The notes under the pieces are model-generated. The model made no database searches and was not told the DNA's origin. It saw nothing but the letters and a program-made list of their open reading frames with translations. DNA of 22,500 bases from Symbiodinium natans (Eukaryota; Sar; Dinophyceae; Suessiales; Symbiodiniaceae). Location of the stretch: NCBI GenBank assembly GCA_905221605.1, contig CAJNDS010002071.1:395001-417500 (forward strand), in the 5' to 3' direction. Positions 1 to 6,851 of the stretch are shown one piece after another (within the stretch, counting starts at the first letter, position 1; each line of letters opens with the position of its first letter). A program made the position numbers and the translations under genes.

Positions 1-540
1 TCCGAAACCCCAAGCCATAAGCCGTAAATCTCCAAGCCCCCCTAGACCCAAAGCCCCAAAACCCCAACCCAGCCAAACCCTAAGTCCCAACACACAAAAC
101 CTCAAACCCCACTTCCCCCAACCCTAAACCCCAAACCGCAATACCCTAAACCCTAAACCCTAAACCCTAAACCCTGAGCCCTAAACCCTAAACCCTAAAC
201 CCCAAACCCCAAACCCTAAACCCTAAACCCTAAACCCTAAACCCTAAACCCTAAACCCTAAACCCTAAACCCTAAACCCTAAACCCTAAACCCTAAACCC
301 CCTAAACCCTAACCCTAGACCCTAAACCCCTAAACCCTAAACCCTAAACCCTAAACCCTAGACCCTAGACCCTAGACTCTAGACCCTAGACCCTAGACCC
401 TAGACCCTAGACTCTAGACCCTAGACCCTAGACCCTAGACCCTAGACCCTAGACCCTAGACCCTAGACCCTAGACCCTAGACCCTAGACCCTAGACCCTA
501 GACCCTAGACCCTAGACCCTAGACCGAGACCCTAAACCTA
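1..540. repeat. Telomere-like array, CCCTAAA then CCCTAGA
   Basis: Degenerate C-rich repeats to about 120, then CCCTAAA heptamers to about 357, then an almost pure CCCTAGA block from about 358 to 530. The change to CCCTAGA over about 24 units shows block homogenisation of one variant. It is not clearly a chromosome end, because it is degenerate at its outer edge and the same repeats recur throughout the next 15 kb in both orientations. Confidence 0.93.
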
Positions 541-563
541 AAGCCCCCCCGCATTCCCTGCAG

Positions 564-617
564 GGCCAGGAGCTAAAGATCTGGGAGCCACCTGAGGCGC
601 CCAGGGCTAGGGAGAAG
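564..617 (+). CDS. Exon-like island after the first C block
   Basis: A pyrimidine-rich run ending in CTGCAG gives a good acceptor at 563. The frame that follows reads GQELKIWEPPEAPRAREK and reaches a GT at 618 in phase 0; the frame closes at TGA 630. A C block lies upstream and a G block downstream, the layout seen at most islands. No family recognised. Confidence 0.35.
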
Positions 618-653
618 GTCGATCTGTCCTGAAACAGAAGCCCCAAAACCCAA

Positions 654-800
654 GAGTTAGGGTTTAGGGTTTAGGGATTGGGGTCTAGGGTTTAGGGTTT
701 AGGGTTTAGGGTGTAGGGTTTAGGGTTTAGGGTGTAGGGTGCAGGGTTTAGGGTTGATGATGGTTTATGAGGGTTTAGGGTTTAGGGTTGAGGGTTGCGG
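654..800. repeat. Telomere-like array, TTTAGGG orientation
   Basis: Imperfect TTTAGGG/GTGTAGGG repeats directly downstream of the 564-617 island. Orientation is opposite to the 1-540 block. The next 300 bases hold a 69-codon frame from 795 without clear coding character. Confidence 0.9.
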
Positions 801-1006
801 TTCGAGGGCTTACGATTTCGGGAGTTGGAAGGGTTGCAGGGCATGAGGTTCTCTAAATACATGGCTCCTTCTTCAAGGGTGACACCAAAAAGTGGCCGTC
901 TTGAAAACTACATAAGGACCGCTGGTACCCATATTCCAACCATAATTATTCCCGATGCGATGATCTTCCTGAGGTTGCTTTTCTTTTCTTTGGGGTGTTA
1001 CTAAGC

Positions 1007-1080
1007 AGGCCCTTGGGACATTTCATATTTGCCCTACTTATTGGGTTTACGAGGATCATACTTGGAAACATTTTTCAGGG
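1007..1080 (+). repeat. Introner-like element, copy 1 (no telomere insert)
   Basis: Begins GCCCTTGGGACAT, contains GAGGATCATACTTGG and ends with the acceptor-like TTTTTCAG. A related sequence lies at 4625-4760, where a TTTAGGG array sits between GATCATA and the TTTTTGTCAG end, and a third at about 11830-11970. This copy looks like the form without the array. Confidence 0.45.
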
Positions 1081-1496
1081 GGTTTTAAGGGCAATCCCGG
1101 GTTCCGCTTTAGGGTTTAGGGTTTAGACTTGTGCACTGAGATTCGTTGCTGTTTAGGGCTTATAGGGCTTAAAGGGGTTTCGGGTAGGCGGACCACTGCT
1201 TTTGGTTGTGGATGTTTTTTGCTGTGGGGTGCTTTCTCGTTGTGGGTCAGAAGGCAAGTATTTTGGCTCACGCGCAGCCAAAACAAAAAACAGACGTGCC
1301 CCGGCGCCCGCAACCATACCAAACAGGCGCGCCCCTCCCCCCGCGGCCAATAAACATTCGCGACCCCCGCACCCGCAGCAACAATAAATAAAATGAGACC
1401 ACCCATCGTCAGTCGTGAGAGTTGTATGAAGGTCACATCCACAACGAGGACCACGACCACGATTGAAAAGAAGGTTGGGAACCAGGGCCCTGCGTG
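1081..1496. other. Spacer with no supportable gene
   Basis: Contains one short TTTAGGG run (1108-1128) and a GC-rich stretch (1260-1400) with several mutually overlapping open frames on both strands. None shows convincing splice sites or protein-like composition. Confidence 0.5.
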
Positions 1497-1612
1497 TGTA
1501 GGGTTTAGGGTTTAGGGTTTAGGGTTTAGGGTTTAGGATTTAGGGTTTAGGGTTTAGGGTTTAGGGTTCAAGGTTTTTAGGGTTTAGGGTTTAGGGTTTA
1601 AGGTTTAGGATA
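1497..1612. repeat. Telomere-like array, TTTAGGG orientation
   Basis: About 15 TTTAGGG units with occasional variants such as TTTAGGA. Confidence 0.93.
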
Positions 1613-1657
1613 ATTATTGTTGGAGTTGAGGGCTTAGGGTGCTTCAGGGCGGTACAG

Positions 1658-1795
1658 GTGTGGCGTAGACTCGGGATGTCCATCGGACAGGTGGGCGAGG
1701 ATGAAGCAAAAGACGATTCCAAGGAGGATGCCAAGGAGGATGCCAAGGAGGATGCCAAGGAGGATTCCAAGGAGGATTCCAAGGCTTGGACGCAC
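1658..1795 (+). CDS. Exon-like island with tandem KEDA/KEDS repeats
   Basis: After a GGTACAG acceptor the frame reads a short Arg-rich lead, MSIGQVGEDEAKDD (ATG at 1676), then five tandem four-residue units (KEDA three times, KEDS twice) built from a 12-base repeat AAGGAGGAT(G/T)CC. The result is a highly charged, helix-prone segment. The frame stays open to 1912, but the coding character fades after about 1795. The reverse strand gives a Ser/Leu-rich shadow frame. No family recognised. Confidence 0.4.
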
Positions 1796-1892
1796 CCTTT
1801 TGCTTTTTTTTGGGGATCTAGGTACCCCTATCAACGCCACCAACCCCCAAAAAGGGTTCCCCTTATTGTATCATGGTTACTGGGCTACCAAG

Positions 1893-1943
1893 AAGGAGGA
1901 TGCTGCAAATGATGAGAAATCAACAGCCAGCGACGAAGAGAAG
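1893..1943 (+). CDS. Exon-like island, acidic/Lys-rich
   Basis: An acceptor AG at 1891-1892 is followed by 17 codons, KEDAANDEKSTASDEEK, ending in AAG|GTGGCC, a plausible GT donor in phase 0. It resembles the KED-rich island at 1658-1795 in composition and may be a neighbouring exon of the same protein. Frame continues open to 2030 into MITE-A copy 3. Confidence 0.4.
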
Positions 1944-1962
1944 GTGGCCGGAAGCTTACTTT

Positions 1963-2078
1963 GGAGGTTCAGGGGGCGAATGCTAACTAGACCTACCGGC
2001 CCCGGAAGTCCCCCCAAGTCCTCTAAGTAGGTTATTAGTGGACTTAACATTGGGGTGAGAAGTACCCATTGAACCTCC
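1963..2078 (+). mobile_element. MITE-A copy 3 (diverged)
   Basis: Starts GGAGGTTCA and ends TTGAACCTCC, the same terminal inverted repeat as the copies at 4797-4936 and 10568-10728. Internal TTGGGGTGAGAAGTAC also resembles GTGGGGTGCAAAGTAC in copy 2. The AAG right after its end is followed by an open frame, as in the other copies. Confidence 0.5.
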
Positions 2079-2081
2079 AAG

Positions 2082-2138
2082 TATTTGGTTTCCAAGCACT
2101 GCGTGCGTCATCAATCGGTCTTGCGTGCTGTTGCTCCC
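2082..2138 (+). CDS. Exon-like island right after MITE-A copy 3
   Basis: Directly after CCTCCAAG the frame reads YLVSKHCVRHQSVLRAVAPP and runs into the next C block. The acceptor AG would come from the MITE end. Short, no family recognised. Confidence 0.3.
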
Positions 2139-2236
2139 CCAAACCCTAAACCCTAAACCCTAAACCCTAAACCCTAAACCCTAAACCCTAAACCCTAAAC
2201 CCTAAATCCTAAACCCTAAACCCTAAACCCTAAGTC
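2139..2236. repeat. Telomere-like array, CCCTAAA orientation
   Basis: About 13 CCCTAAA units. It ends five bases before the exon-like island at 2242, whose acceptor is CCTAAG. Confidence 0.95.
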
Positions 2237-2241
2237 CTAAG

Positions 2242-2355
2242 GCGGCTACTACATACAACTCCTGGGATGCCGACATGGAGAACAAGAAGCTGGGCGATGC
2301 CGACATCCTCATCTACGAAGCTTCGGTGCCCGACTCAGGGCCAATGCACATACGC
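2242..2355 (+). CDS. Exon-like island (…YNSWDADMENKKLGDADILIYE…)
   Basis: The C block ends in CCTAAG, then 38 codons stay open with strongly protein-like, GC3-rich content. The island begins AATTYNSWDADMENKKLGDA and ends VPDSGPMHIR, closing at CGC|GTACAAG in phase 0. A G block follows within 15 bases. The next island (2453) also starts in phase 0, so the two join in frame. Composition suggests a soluble or extracellular beta-type domain. Family not recognised. Confidence 0.5.
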
Positions 2356-2365
2356 GTACAAGATA

Positions 2366-2425
2366 AGGGTTTAGGCTTTAGGGTTTAGGGTTTAGGGTTT
2401 AGAGTTTATGGGTTAGGGCCTAGGG
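2366..2425. repeat. Telomere-like array, TTTAGGG orientation
   Basis: Short degenerate TTTAGGG run forming most of the 97-base gap between islands 2242-2355 and 2453-2526. This gap has no C-oriented arm. Confidence 0.85.
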
Positions 2426-2452
2426 TCTTGTGTACTTGCGTGAATTCATCAG

Positions 2453-2526
2453 GACTCTGGCGTCAGCTCGCATGTTGCTGACTTCACCAGCACAGTGAAG
2501 GTCCACCTTTGCCCTGCCTCGATTGA
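2453..2526 (+). CDS. Exon-like island (DSGVSSHVADFTSTVKVHLC…)
   Basis: The acceptor ATTCATCAG is followed by DSGVSSHVADFTSTVKVHLC and then PASI. It closes at a GC donor (GCAAGA, phase 2) or a few bases earlier at a possible GA donor in phase 0. Entry phase 0 matches the exit of the previous island. Alternating polar/hydrophobic residues suggest beta strands. Unrecognised. Confidence 0.45.
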
Positions 2527-2537
2527 GCAAGAAGAAG

Positions 2538-3217
2538 AATTGGGGTTGTATAATAACCCTGCGGCTTGCGGTTTAGAAAGGAGTGCGCCCGAGTATCGTT
2601 TAGCTTGTAAAACGATAAGCAGTCAAAAAAAAACGATAACTTTCTGCAGGGTTTTTGTTGTGTGGCCCCTTACACGCCTAACACCTCTTACACCCCTCAC
2701 ACCCCTAATTTTTGACGTCAAAAACGATAACAAAACGATAACCAGAACGATAACTTTTTGTTCACGATGGGGTCTGTTGAAGGACCTGGACCATTCCAGG
2801 GTTGAAGATGTTTGCCCTGTGGTGACTCTGGTCTTAGGGTGTCTCTGGGGGCCTGGTGGTTGAATTGTGCGCCGGGTGAACCGCCCTCAGAAACCTCGCT
2901 GTGGCCGGCGTTTCCGTGCAGGTTTGGGTTTGAACCAAGAGCCTTGCGCTAGAACCTAAATACACTCGGTATTAACCCTGAAACCCACGGCTGTAGGCTC
3001 AATGTTGAAGCCACCTAGATCCAAGGCTTTGGAATGCAAGCCAACCAGGTGCCCCGAAGCATGTCCTTTTATAAGCAAACGCTGTAAAACGATAAGAATT
3101 CTAGCCAACAATACTGTGTTATGTGCGCATACGCTGTAAAACGATAAGGAGAAAAAACGATAGCATTTTTGCGGACCAGCAGGTTTCCATCGGGGTTGTT
3201 ATTATACAGCCCCAATT
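2538..3217. mobile_element. 680-bp element with 20-bp terminal inverted repeats
   Basis: Left end AATTGGGGTTGTATAATAAC and right end GTTATTATACAGCCCCAATT are inverted copies with one mismatch in 20. The interior carries about nine AAACGATA motifs (for example near 2609, 2627, 2720, 2731, 3087, 3139, 3153) and a perfect 16-bp palindrome (2709-2724). No transposase frame is evident: the longest frames are 122 codons on + and 69 on -, without recognisable motifs. It lies in the gap between islands 2453 and 3361. Probably a non-autonomous DNA transposon. Confidence 0.6.
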
Positions 3218-3360
3218 GACGATGAGGAGGCGTAACTGTTGCCGTTGACAGCTGCTGTGATCTGGCATTGAAGAGCACACAAAAAGCCCATGCCTCTAAG
3301 GTCGTCTGGCCTTGATTGAAAATGATATGCAGTTTCTACGGCCCCAGTTCGTTCTTACAG

Positions 3361-3423
3361 GGGGTTGCGCACGGCTACTTCAGCGCAGGGCGTCATGCAG
3401 TGGGCATCGTCAAGTTCGGTGCT
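3361..3423 (+). CDS. Exon-like island (GVAHGYFSAGRHAVGIVKFG…)
   Basis: A strong acceptor (CGTTCTTACAG) is followed by GVAHGYFSAGRHAVGIVKFG then A, with a GT donor at 3424 in phase 0. The frame stays open to TAG 3448. The next island (3517) enters in phase 0. Unrecognised, but the composition is clearly protein-like. Confidence 0.45.
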
Positions 3424-3516
3424 GTAGGCCCCCAGCTCTACATGTGTTAGGGCGCAGGGTTTAGGACTAGGGGTTGGGGTGTTTGCGTTGGGGTGTTTGC
3501 GCACTTTCCTGCGAAG

Positions 3517-3590
3517 CTCACCGAGCGGGGGGCTAAGGCGAGCAGCGTGAGCCTGGTGGCGAAGGAGTGCCTCTTCACAGCCTCTGAGCG
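3517..3590 (+). CDS. Exon-like island (LTERGAKASSVSLVAKECLF…)
   Basis: The acceptor TGCGAAG is followed by LTERGAKASSVSLVAKECLF then TASE, closing at GCAAGT, a GC-type donor with an otherwise consensus sequence (phase 2). A degenerate G-rich run precedes it (3447-3500). Unrecognised. Confidence 0.42.
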
Positions 3591-3805
3591 GCAAGTCGTG
3601 AAAGGTTCCGAGTAGGTCGGGGTTCGTTCAACCCACAACAATGAATGCGCAACAACAACAAGGTCACACCACCTCCAAGTGAACTTTCCCACTACACCTT
3701 GCAAGCCCCAAAATCCACAACGCTAAACTCAGGCCTACTCTGGGGGTCCTAGTTTAAGGATTTGTGTGGAGGTTCGGGCGGTGCCCATGTCCTCTCTAGC
3801 ATCAG
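3591..3805. other. Putative intron or spacer
   Basis: No telomere-like block and no recognisable gene. Contains CAACAA-rich sequence near 3640-3660 and a GGAGGTTC near 3769 that resembles one MITE-A end without a partner. Confidence 0.4.
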
Positions 3806-3864
3806 GGACAAGCCAGCTCCAGCAAAATGCTGCCAACCATGGCCCCCCATTTCGGGCACACAGG
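3806..3864 (+). CDS. Weak exon-like island before a G block
   Basis: The acceptor TAGCATCAG is followed by two usable frames (DKPAPAKCCQPWPPISGTQ or GQASSSKMLPTMAPHFGHT). The island ends exactly where GTTTAGGG begins, so the repeat itself would supply the GT donor. Confidence 0.28.
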
Positions 3865-3943
3865 GTTTAGGGTTTAGGGTTTAGGGTGAAGGGTTAAGGG
3901 TTAAGGGTTTAGGGTTTAGGGTTTGGGGTTTGGGGTTTGGGGC
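3861..3943. repeat. Telomere-like array, TTTAGGG orientation
   Basis: TTTAGGG with TTAAGGG and TTTGGGG variants grouped in short sub-blocks. Confidence 0.92.
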
Positions 3944-4028
3944 CTAGCCAAAGCAGCTCCCCCTCCTGATGGCGCCGCATCCCTCTGACCACACTTTACA
4001 CCTGACTTAGGGCGCAGACACCTCGTAG

Positions 4029-4200
4029 TAGTGTATTATTCATCATATAATTAGATTCTTATATGATTATACTATGAGATTCTTGGATTGTTATATTCAT
4101 AGACTTTGAGATTGTTAGACTTCTTATATACTCTAGTAATCAGAATTTTAGATAATTTTATTACATTCTTATTGTAGTACTATGCTACTTACTCGTCTAT
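4029..4200. other. AT-rich island
   Basis: About 170 bases of AT-rich sequence in a GC-balanced neighbourhood, with repeated short motifs such as AGATTCTT(A/G), TTATAT and GAGATTGTTAG. No open frame. It resembles the AT-rich satellite composition seen after 21.5 kb. Confidence 0.6.
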
Positions 4201-4335
4201 TACAACGGGACTGTGGCTTCAAGCAAGCTGAGTAGACTTAGGGTTCATTTATTCCCTTTTTCCCCTTAGACCAAAAAGGGCACCCTTTTGTAGTCCTAGG
4301 TTACTCTTGGGCCCTGTAAAACTCTGCGGGGGCAG

Positions 4336-4392
4336 GGCTTCCGGCGAAGAGTCTCCTCTGAGGCGGGTTCGCATACCCGAGCGCGCGCCAAC
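4336..4392 (+). CDS. Exon-like island (ASGEESPLRRVRIPERAP)
   Basis: The acceptor GGGGGCAG is followed by ASGEESPLRRVRIPERAP and then AC|GTGAAC, a GT donor in phase 2, which fits the entry of the 4550 island. A second frame starting GFRRRVSSEAGSHTRARANV stays open to TAA 4474, so the frame is not certain. Confidence 0.35.
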
Positions 4393-4470
4393 GTGAACAA
4401 GATGTGGTGCTGCCTGGCTTCAGGGTGCAGTTTGCTGTGGCTTCAGGTTTCGGACGCTGGGCCTGCTAGG

Positions 4471-4498
4471 CCCTAAACCCTAAACCCGAAACCCTAAA
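4471..4498. repeat. Short telomere-like run, CCCTAAA orientation
   Basis: Four CCCTAAA-type units, one with the CCCGAAA variant, upstream of the 4550 island. Confidence 0.8.
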
Positions 4499-4549
4499 TT
4501 GCTCCCCGCTAAGCCTCAAACCCCTGAGGAAGGTCTCATTAGGGCTCAG

Positions 4550-4624
4550 GGCTCCCCAGGGCAGCAGATCCCCGAAGCTGTCGATTCGAAAATTTGGGCT
4601 CCACGCCCTACAGCGCCTATCTAG
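4550..4624 (+). CDS. Exon-like island, frame ambiguous
   Basis: The acceptor GGGCTCAG is followed by sequence open in all three frames. The phase-consistent one includes SRSPKLSIRKFGLHALQRLS and closes at AG|GTCCTT (phase 2). Another contains RFENLGSTPYSAYL. The GT donor coincides with the start of introner-like copy 2. Confidence 0.33.
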   Translation, partial: GSPGQQIPEAVDSKIWAPRPTAPI

Positions 4625-4770
4625 GTCCTTGGGACCTGTATGCTTTCCCTTCTTGGCTTTAAGAGGATCATATCTGTGGGTTTAGGGTTTAGGGTTTAGG
4701 GTTTAGGGTTTAGGGTTTAGGGTTTAGGGGAATGTTTTTGTCAGAGGGTATTAAGGCTTAAGGGCCATCC
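4625..4770 (+). repeat. Introner-like element, copy 2, with telomere array inside
   Basis: GTCCTTGGGACCTGTATGC … GAGGATCATATCTG, then about seven TTTAGGG units (4679-4730), then AATGTTTTTGTCAG and AAGGGCCATCCC. The flanking parts match copy 1 (1007-1080 and following) and, in part, 11830-11990, so the array looks inserted into an older element. Confidence 0.5.
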
Positions 4771-4796
4771 CAGAGCCCTATAGAGCCCATACGTGG

Positions 4797-4936
4797 GGAG
4801 GTTCATGGTACTTACGAACCAATGATGACTGTACTTTTTTCCACTTGTAAGCCCCTTAAGTGCCCCAATATATATATATATATATAGTTGGGTTATACTT
4901 ACAGTGATAATTGGTTCATAAGCACCATGAACCTCC
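4797..4936 (+). mobile_element. MITE-A copy 1 (140 bp)
   Basis: The left end GGAGGTTCATGGTACTTACG and the right end, whose reverse complement is GGAGGTTCATGGTGCTTATG, form terminal inverted repeats of about 28 bp with two mismatches. The centre contains a TA dinucleotide run (4867-4885). No coding capacity. The AAG following the right end opens the island at 4940. Confidence 0.75.
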
Positions 4937-4939
4937 AAG

Positions 4940-5019
4940 TACGGCCCTCTTCCCAGGCTATCCTGGCGCCTACTGGGGCGTCTCCGAGCAGGAAAGTGCG
5001 GACGATCCGATTGGCAAAG
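4940..5019 (+). CDS. Exon-like island (TALFPGYPGAYWGVSEQESA…)
   Basis: Begins right after MITE-A copy 1 (CCTCCAAG). The frame TALFPGYPGAYWGVSEQESA then DDPIGK is GC3-rich, enters in phase 2 like the exit of the 4550 island, and closes at GCAGGG, a GC donor. An alternative, longer Arg/Lys-rich frame overlaps it (VRPSSQAILAPTGASPSRKV…). Rich in Gly/Pro/Trp/Tyr. Unrecognised. Confidence 0.42.
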
Positions 5020-5072
5020 GCAGGGTGGCGGCATGAGAAGTGGGCTTCAAAACCCTCAAGGCAGACCGGAGG

Positions 5073-5135
5073 CCCTAAACCCGAAGCCCTAAACCCTAAA
5101 CCCTAAGCTCTAAGCCCTTAGCATCCCTTAGCCCT
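5073..5135. repeat. Telomere-like array, CCCTAAA orientation
   Basis: Mixed CCCTAAA, CCCGAAG and CCCTTAG units, upstream of the 5155 island. Confidence 0.85.
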
Positions 5136-5154
5136 AAACCGAATTCGGCCTGAG

Positions 5155-5207
5155 AGCCAAGTTTGCACAAGTACTTGGGGGGCTGTCCATGGCTTCCTGG
5201 CTCGGGC
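5155..5207 (+). CDS. Weak exon-like island
   Basis: C block upstream, G block downstream. The acceptor CCTGAG is followed by more than one open frame, for example SQVCTSTWGAVHGFLARA. Short and not decisive. Confidence 0.25.
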
Positions 5208-5305
5208 TTAGGGTTTGGGATTCAGGGTTTAGGGTTCGGGGTTTCGGGTTTCGGGTTTCGGGTTTAGGGTTTGGGGTTTAGGGTTTGGGGCTTAGGGTTT
5301 AGGGC
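5207..5305. repeat. Telomere-like array, TTTAGGG/TTTCGGG orientation
   Basis: TTTAGGG with a sub-block of TTTCGGG (about 5238-5262) and TTTGGGG variants. Confidence 0.9.
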
Positions 5306-5307
5306 TT

Positions 5308-5442
5308 GCGGAGTTCATCGTCGTATCGCCCCACACCCCCCCTCCCGCTGAAGGTTCCCCCCTAGGAAAGGCGAGTTTGAGGAGAACTATACTAGGCCGA
5401 ACTATGACTTCAAAGCATGCGGCGGACGTTTTCTGCCTTAAC
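5308..5442 (+). CDS. Open island AEFIVVSPHTPPPAEGSP…
   Basis: A 44-codon open frame from GCG 5308 to TAA 5440-5442: AEFIVVSPHTPPPAEGSPLG at the start, RNYDFKACGGRFLP at the end. The Pro-rich linker is protein-like. The order around it is G block then C block, the reverse of most islands, so it could instead be the loop of an intron hairpin. Confidence 0.35.
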
Positions 5443-5451
5443 TAAGCTCTC

Positions 5452-5545
5452 TAACCCTAAATGCTAAACCCCAAGCCCTAAACCCTAAACCCTAAACCCT
5501 AAACCCTAAACTCTTAACCCCCAAGCTCTCCAACCCTATGCCCCG
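5452..5545. repeat. Telomere-like array, CCCTAAA orientation
   Basis: CCCTAAA units degrading to CTCTTAACCCC and CTCTCCAACCC just before the 5565 island. Confidence 0.88.
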
Positions 5546-5564
5546 ACATTCCCCGCAAGCTCAG

Positions 5565-5610
5565 ACAATGAAGCGCAAGCCCGAAACCCGGCACCCTCAG
5601 ACCCGCTCCG
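5565..5610 (+). CDS. Exon-like island (NEAQARNPAPSDPL)
   Basis: The acceptor CAAGCTCAG is followed by two bases, then NEAQARNPAPSDPL, then a GTGTGT donor at 5611. C block upstream, G-rich degenerate run downstream. Length 46 bases. Confidence 0.32.
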
Positions 5611-5750
5611 GTGTGTTTGGGTTTTTTTAGGGGGTTTCGGGTCTCAGGGCTTTGAGGGTTTTGGTTCTTTAGGGCCTTCAGGTTTTAGGGCCAGCCTAAA
5701 CCCTAAACCCTAAACCCTAAACCCTAAACCCTAAACCCTAAACCCTTTAA
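5611..5750. repeat. Facing G-rich and C-rich telomere-like runs
   Basis: A degenerate G-rich run (TTTTTTTAGGGGG, TTTCGGG, TTTTAGGG; 5611-5690) is followed by a clean CCCTAAA run (5695-5747). They could pair as the arms of a compact intron between islands 5565 and 5790. Confidence 0.7.
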
Positions 5751-5789
5751 GCGTTTAGGGGGTTGAGGGGGACCCAAAGTTGGGCCCAG

Positions 5790-5866
5790 GTCCGGTTCGC
5801 GACCTGGCGCTGCTCCCTCCGGCGGACGCGGAGGGCGCGCAGTCCATCGTCTTGCGTTGCCTGGCA
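5790..5866 (+). CDS. GC-rich exon-like island, frame ambiguous
   Basis: The acceptor TTGGGCCCAG is followed by about 77 GC-rich bases open in all three frames. The most protein-like is RDLALLPPADAEGAQSIVLR then CLAWG. C block upstream (5695-5747), G block downstream. Confidence 0.33.
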
Positions 5867-5869
5867 TGG

Positions 5870-6012
5870 GGCAGGGTTGAGGGTTTAGTTAGGGTTTCGG
5901 GTTTAGGGTTGAGGGTTGAGGGTAGGGTTTTGGGTTTTGGGTTTTGGGTTTTGGGTTTTGGGTTTTGGGTTTTGGGTTTTGGGTTTTGGGTTTTGGGTTT
6001 TAGGTTTAGGGC
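5870..6012. repeat. TTTAGGG then TTTTGGG array
   Basis: Starts as TTTAGGG and changes to about eleven near-perfect TTTTGGG units (5930-6000), another homogenised variant block. Confidence 0.93.
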
Positions 6013-6043
6013 ATGGAGACAATGGCATCGTTCATAATGTCAT

Positions 6044-6385
6044 TTGGCGATGATGCCCAAAACACCGTTGTCTTTTTTGCCGCATTTTTGCCTCTGTACA
6101 GGGACGTTTGACGTTTCTGGTACAGGACATGTTGTCACAAGCGTTCATGCCTTTCGCGAACATGGCGCCAAAAGACTCGACTCCTGTCGTGCGTGCAATC
6201 TTTTCTTGGAGGCCCAAGATGTTTTTGGAAAAATCGTATTAACCCTTAGGACTTTGGTTAGCACTTTCGACACCCCCGTGTCACAGGGCAACCTGTGTGC
6301 CAGTATGCGCCCGCACCCTAGTACTTACCAATGTTATCCGGGCCTGCGTAAAATCAGAAGTAGCAACCACCCAACAAACCCCTAA
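6044..6385 (+). CDS. 113-codon open frame of unknown nature
   Basis: A long open frame between a G block and a C block. It contains segments such as TGTFDVSGTGHVVTSVHAFR and EHGAKRLDSCRACNLFLEAQ. An internal CTCTGTACAG could be a splice acceptor. An overlapping frame starts METMASFIMSFGDDAQNTVV at 6013. No domain recognised, and it may be intron loop sequence. Confidence 0.28.
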   Translation: MAMMPKTPLSFLPHFCLCTGTFDVSGTGHVVTSVHAFREHGAKRLDSCRACNLFLEAQDVFGKIVLTLRTLVSTFDTPVSQGNLCASMRPHPSTYQCYPGLRKIRSSNHPTNP

Positions 6386-6444
6386 ACCCTAGACCCTAAA
6401 CCCTAAACCCTAAACCCGAAACCCTAAACCCTAAACCCTAAACC
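6378..6444. repeat. Telomere-like array, CCCTAAA orientation
   Basis: Nine units with CCCTAGA and CCCGAAA variants. Confidence 0.9.
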
Positions 6445-6544
6445 ATGCACATGAACTGGGCCCCTGTGTTGGGGTGTGGGGTCGAAAGCTGTAGGGCCCT
6501 ATGGCCTTGAGGGTTTTGGGTTCATCGTCTCCAGATGTTTTCAG

Positions 6545-6586
6545 TCCGCAGAAGTGCTTGGTGTAGGGATTGAGAAGGATTCGGGC
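6545..6586 (+). CDS. Weak exon-like island (SAEVLGVGIEKDSG)
   Basis: The acceptor GATGTTTTCAG is followed by SAEVLGVGIEKDSG, then TAA. A G block starts ten bases later. Too short to judge further. Confidence 0.25.
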
Positions 6587-6596
6587 TAAGGAGCTT

Positions 6597-6705
6597 AGGT
6601 TTAGGGTTGGTTTTAGGGTTTGGGGTTTAGGGTTTAGGATTTGGGGTTTAGGGTTTGGGGTTTAGGGTTTAGGGTCTGGGGTTTAGGGTTTAGGGTTGGT
6701 TTCGA
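6597..6705. repeat. Telomere-like array, TTTAGGG/TTTGGGG orientation
   Basis: Alternating TTTAGGG and TTTGGGG units. Translation of this stretch gives low-complexity Gly/Phe/Arg frames with no coding meaning. Confidence 0.92.
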
Positions 6706-6727
6706 GCTGAAGAGTGTGGATGTTGAG

Positions 6728-6848
6728 TGCTTGGAGTCTGGCGAGTTTGGCAGATCTCGGCCACGGCGTTTGCAACGGCAGAAGGGGGAACAACACAACC
6801 TTGATGTTACGCATGGACTGCGGCACTCCAGCCTTTGGCTCTCTGCTT
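6728..6848 (+). CDS. Exon-like island (GVCNGRRGNNTTLMLRMDCG…)
   Basis: After GTTGAG the frame reads AWSLASLADLGHGVCNGRRG, then NNTTLMLRMDCGTPAFGSLL, to TAG 6849. Two cysteines and an N-T-T glycosylation-type sequon suggest an extracellular segment. The Cys spacing does not match a Notch LNR module. G block upstream, so the flank order differs from most islands. Confidence 0.38.
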
Positions 6849-6851
6849 TAG

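Noticed and set aside
1-540. True chromosome end (telomere)
   Set aside because: The outer edge is degenerate, variants dominate, and the same repeats occur in both orientations through the next 15 kb. It is interstitial.
1591-1843. Minus-strand Ser/Leu-rich and Gly/Ile/Leu-rich ORFs
   Set aside because: Reverse-strand shadows of the KEDA-coding 12-base repeat.
6728-6848. Notch/LNR-type Cys-rich module
   Set aside because: Only two Cys, in the wrong spacing; the resemblance is limited to GVCNG.
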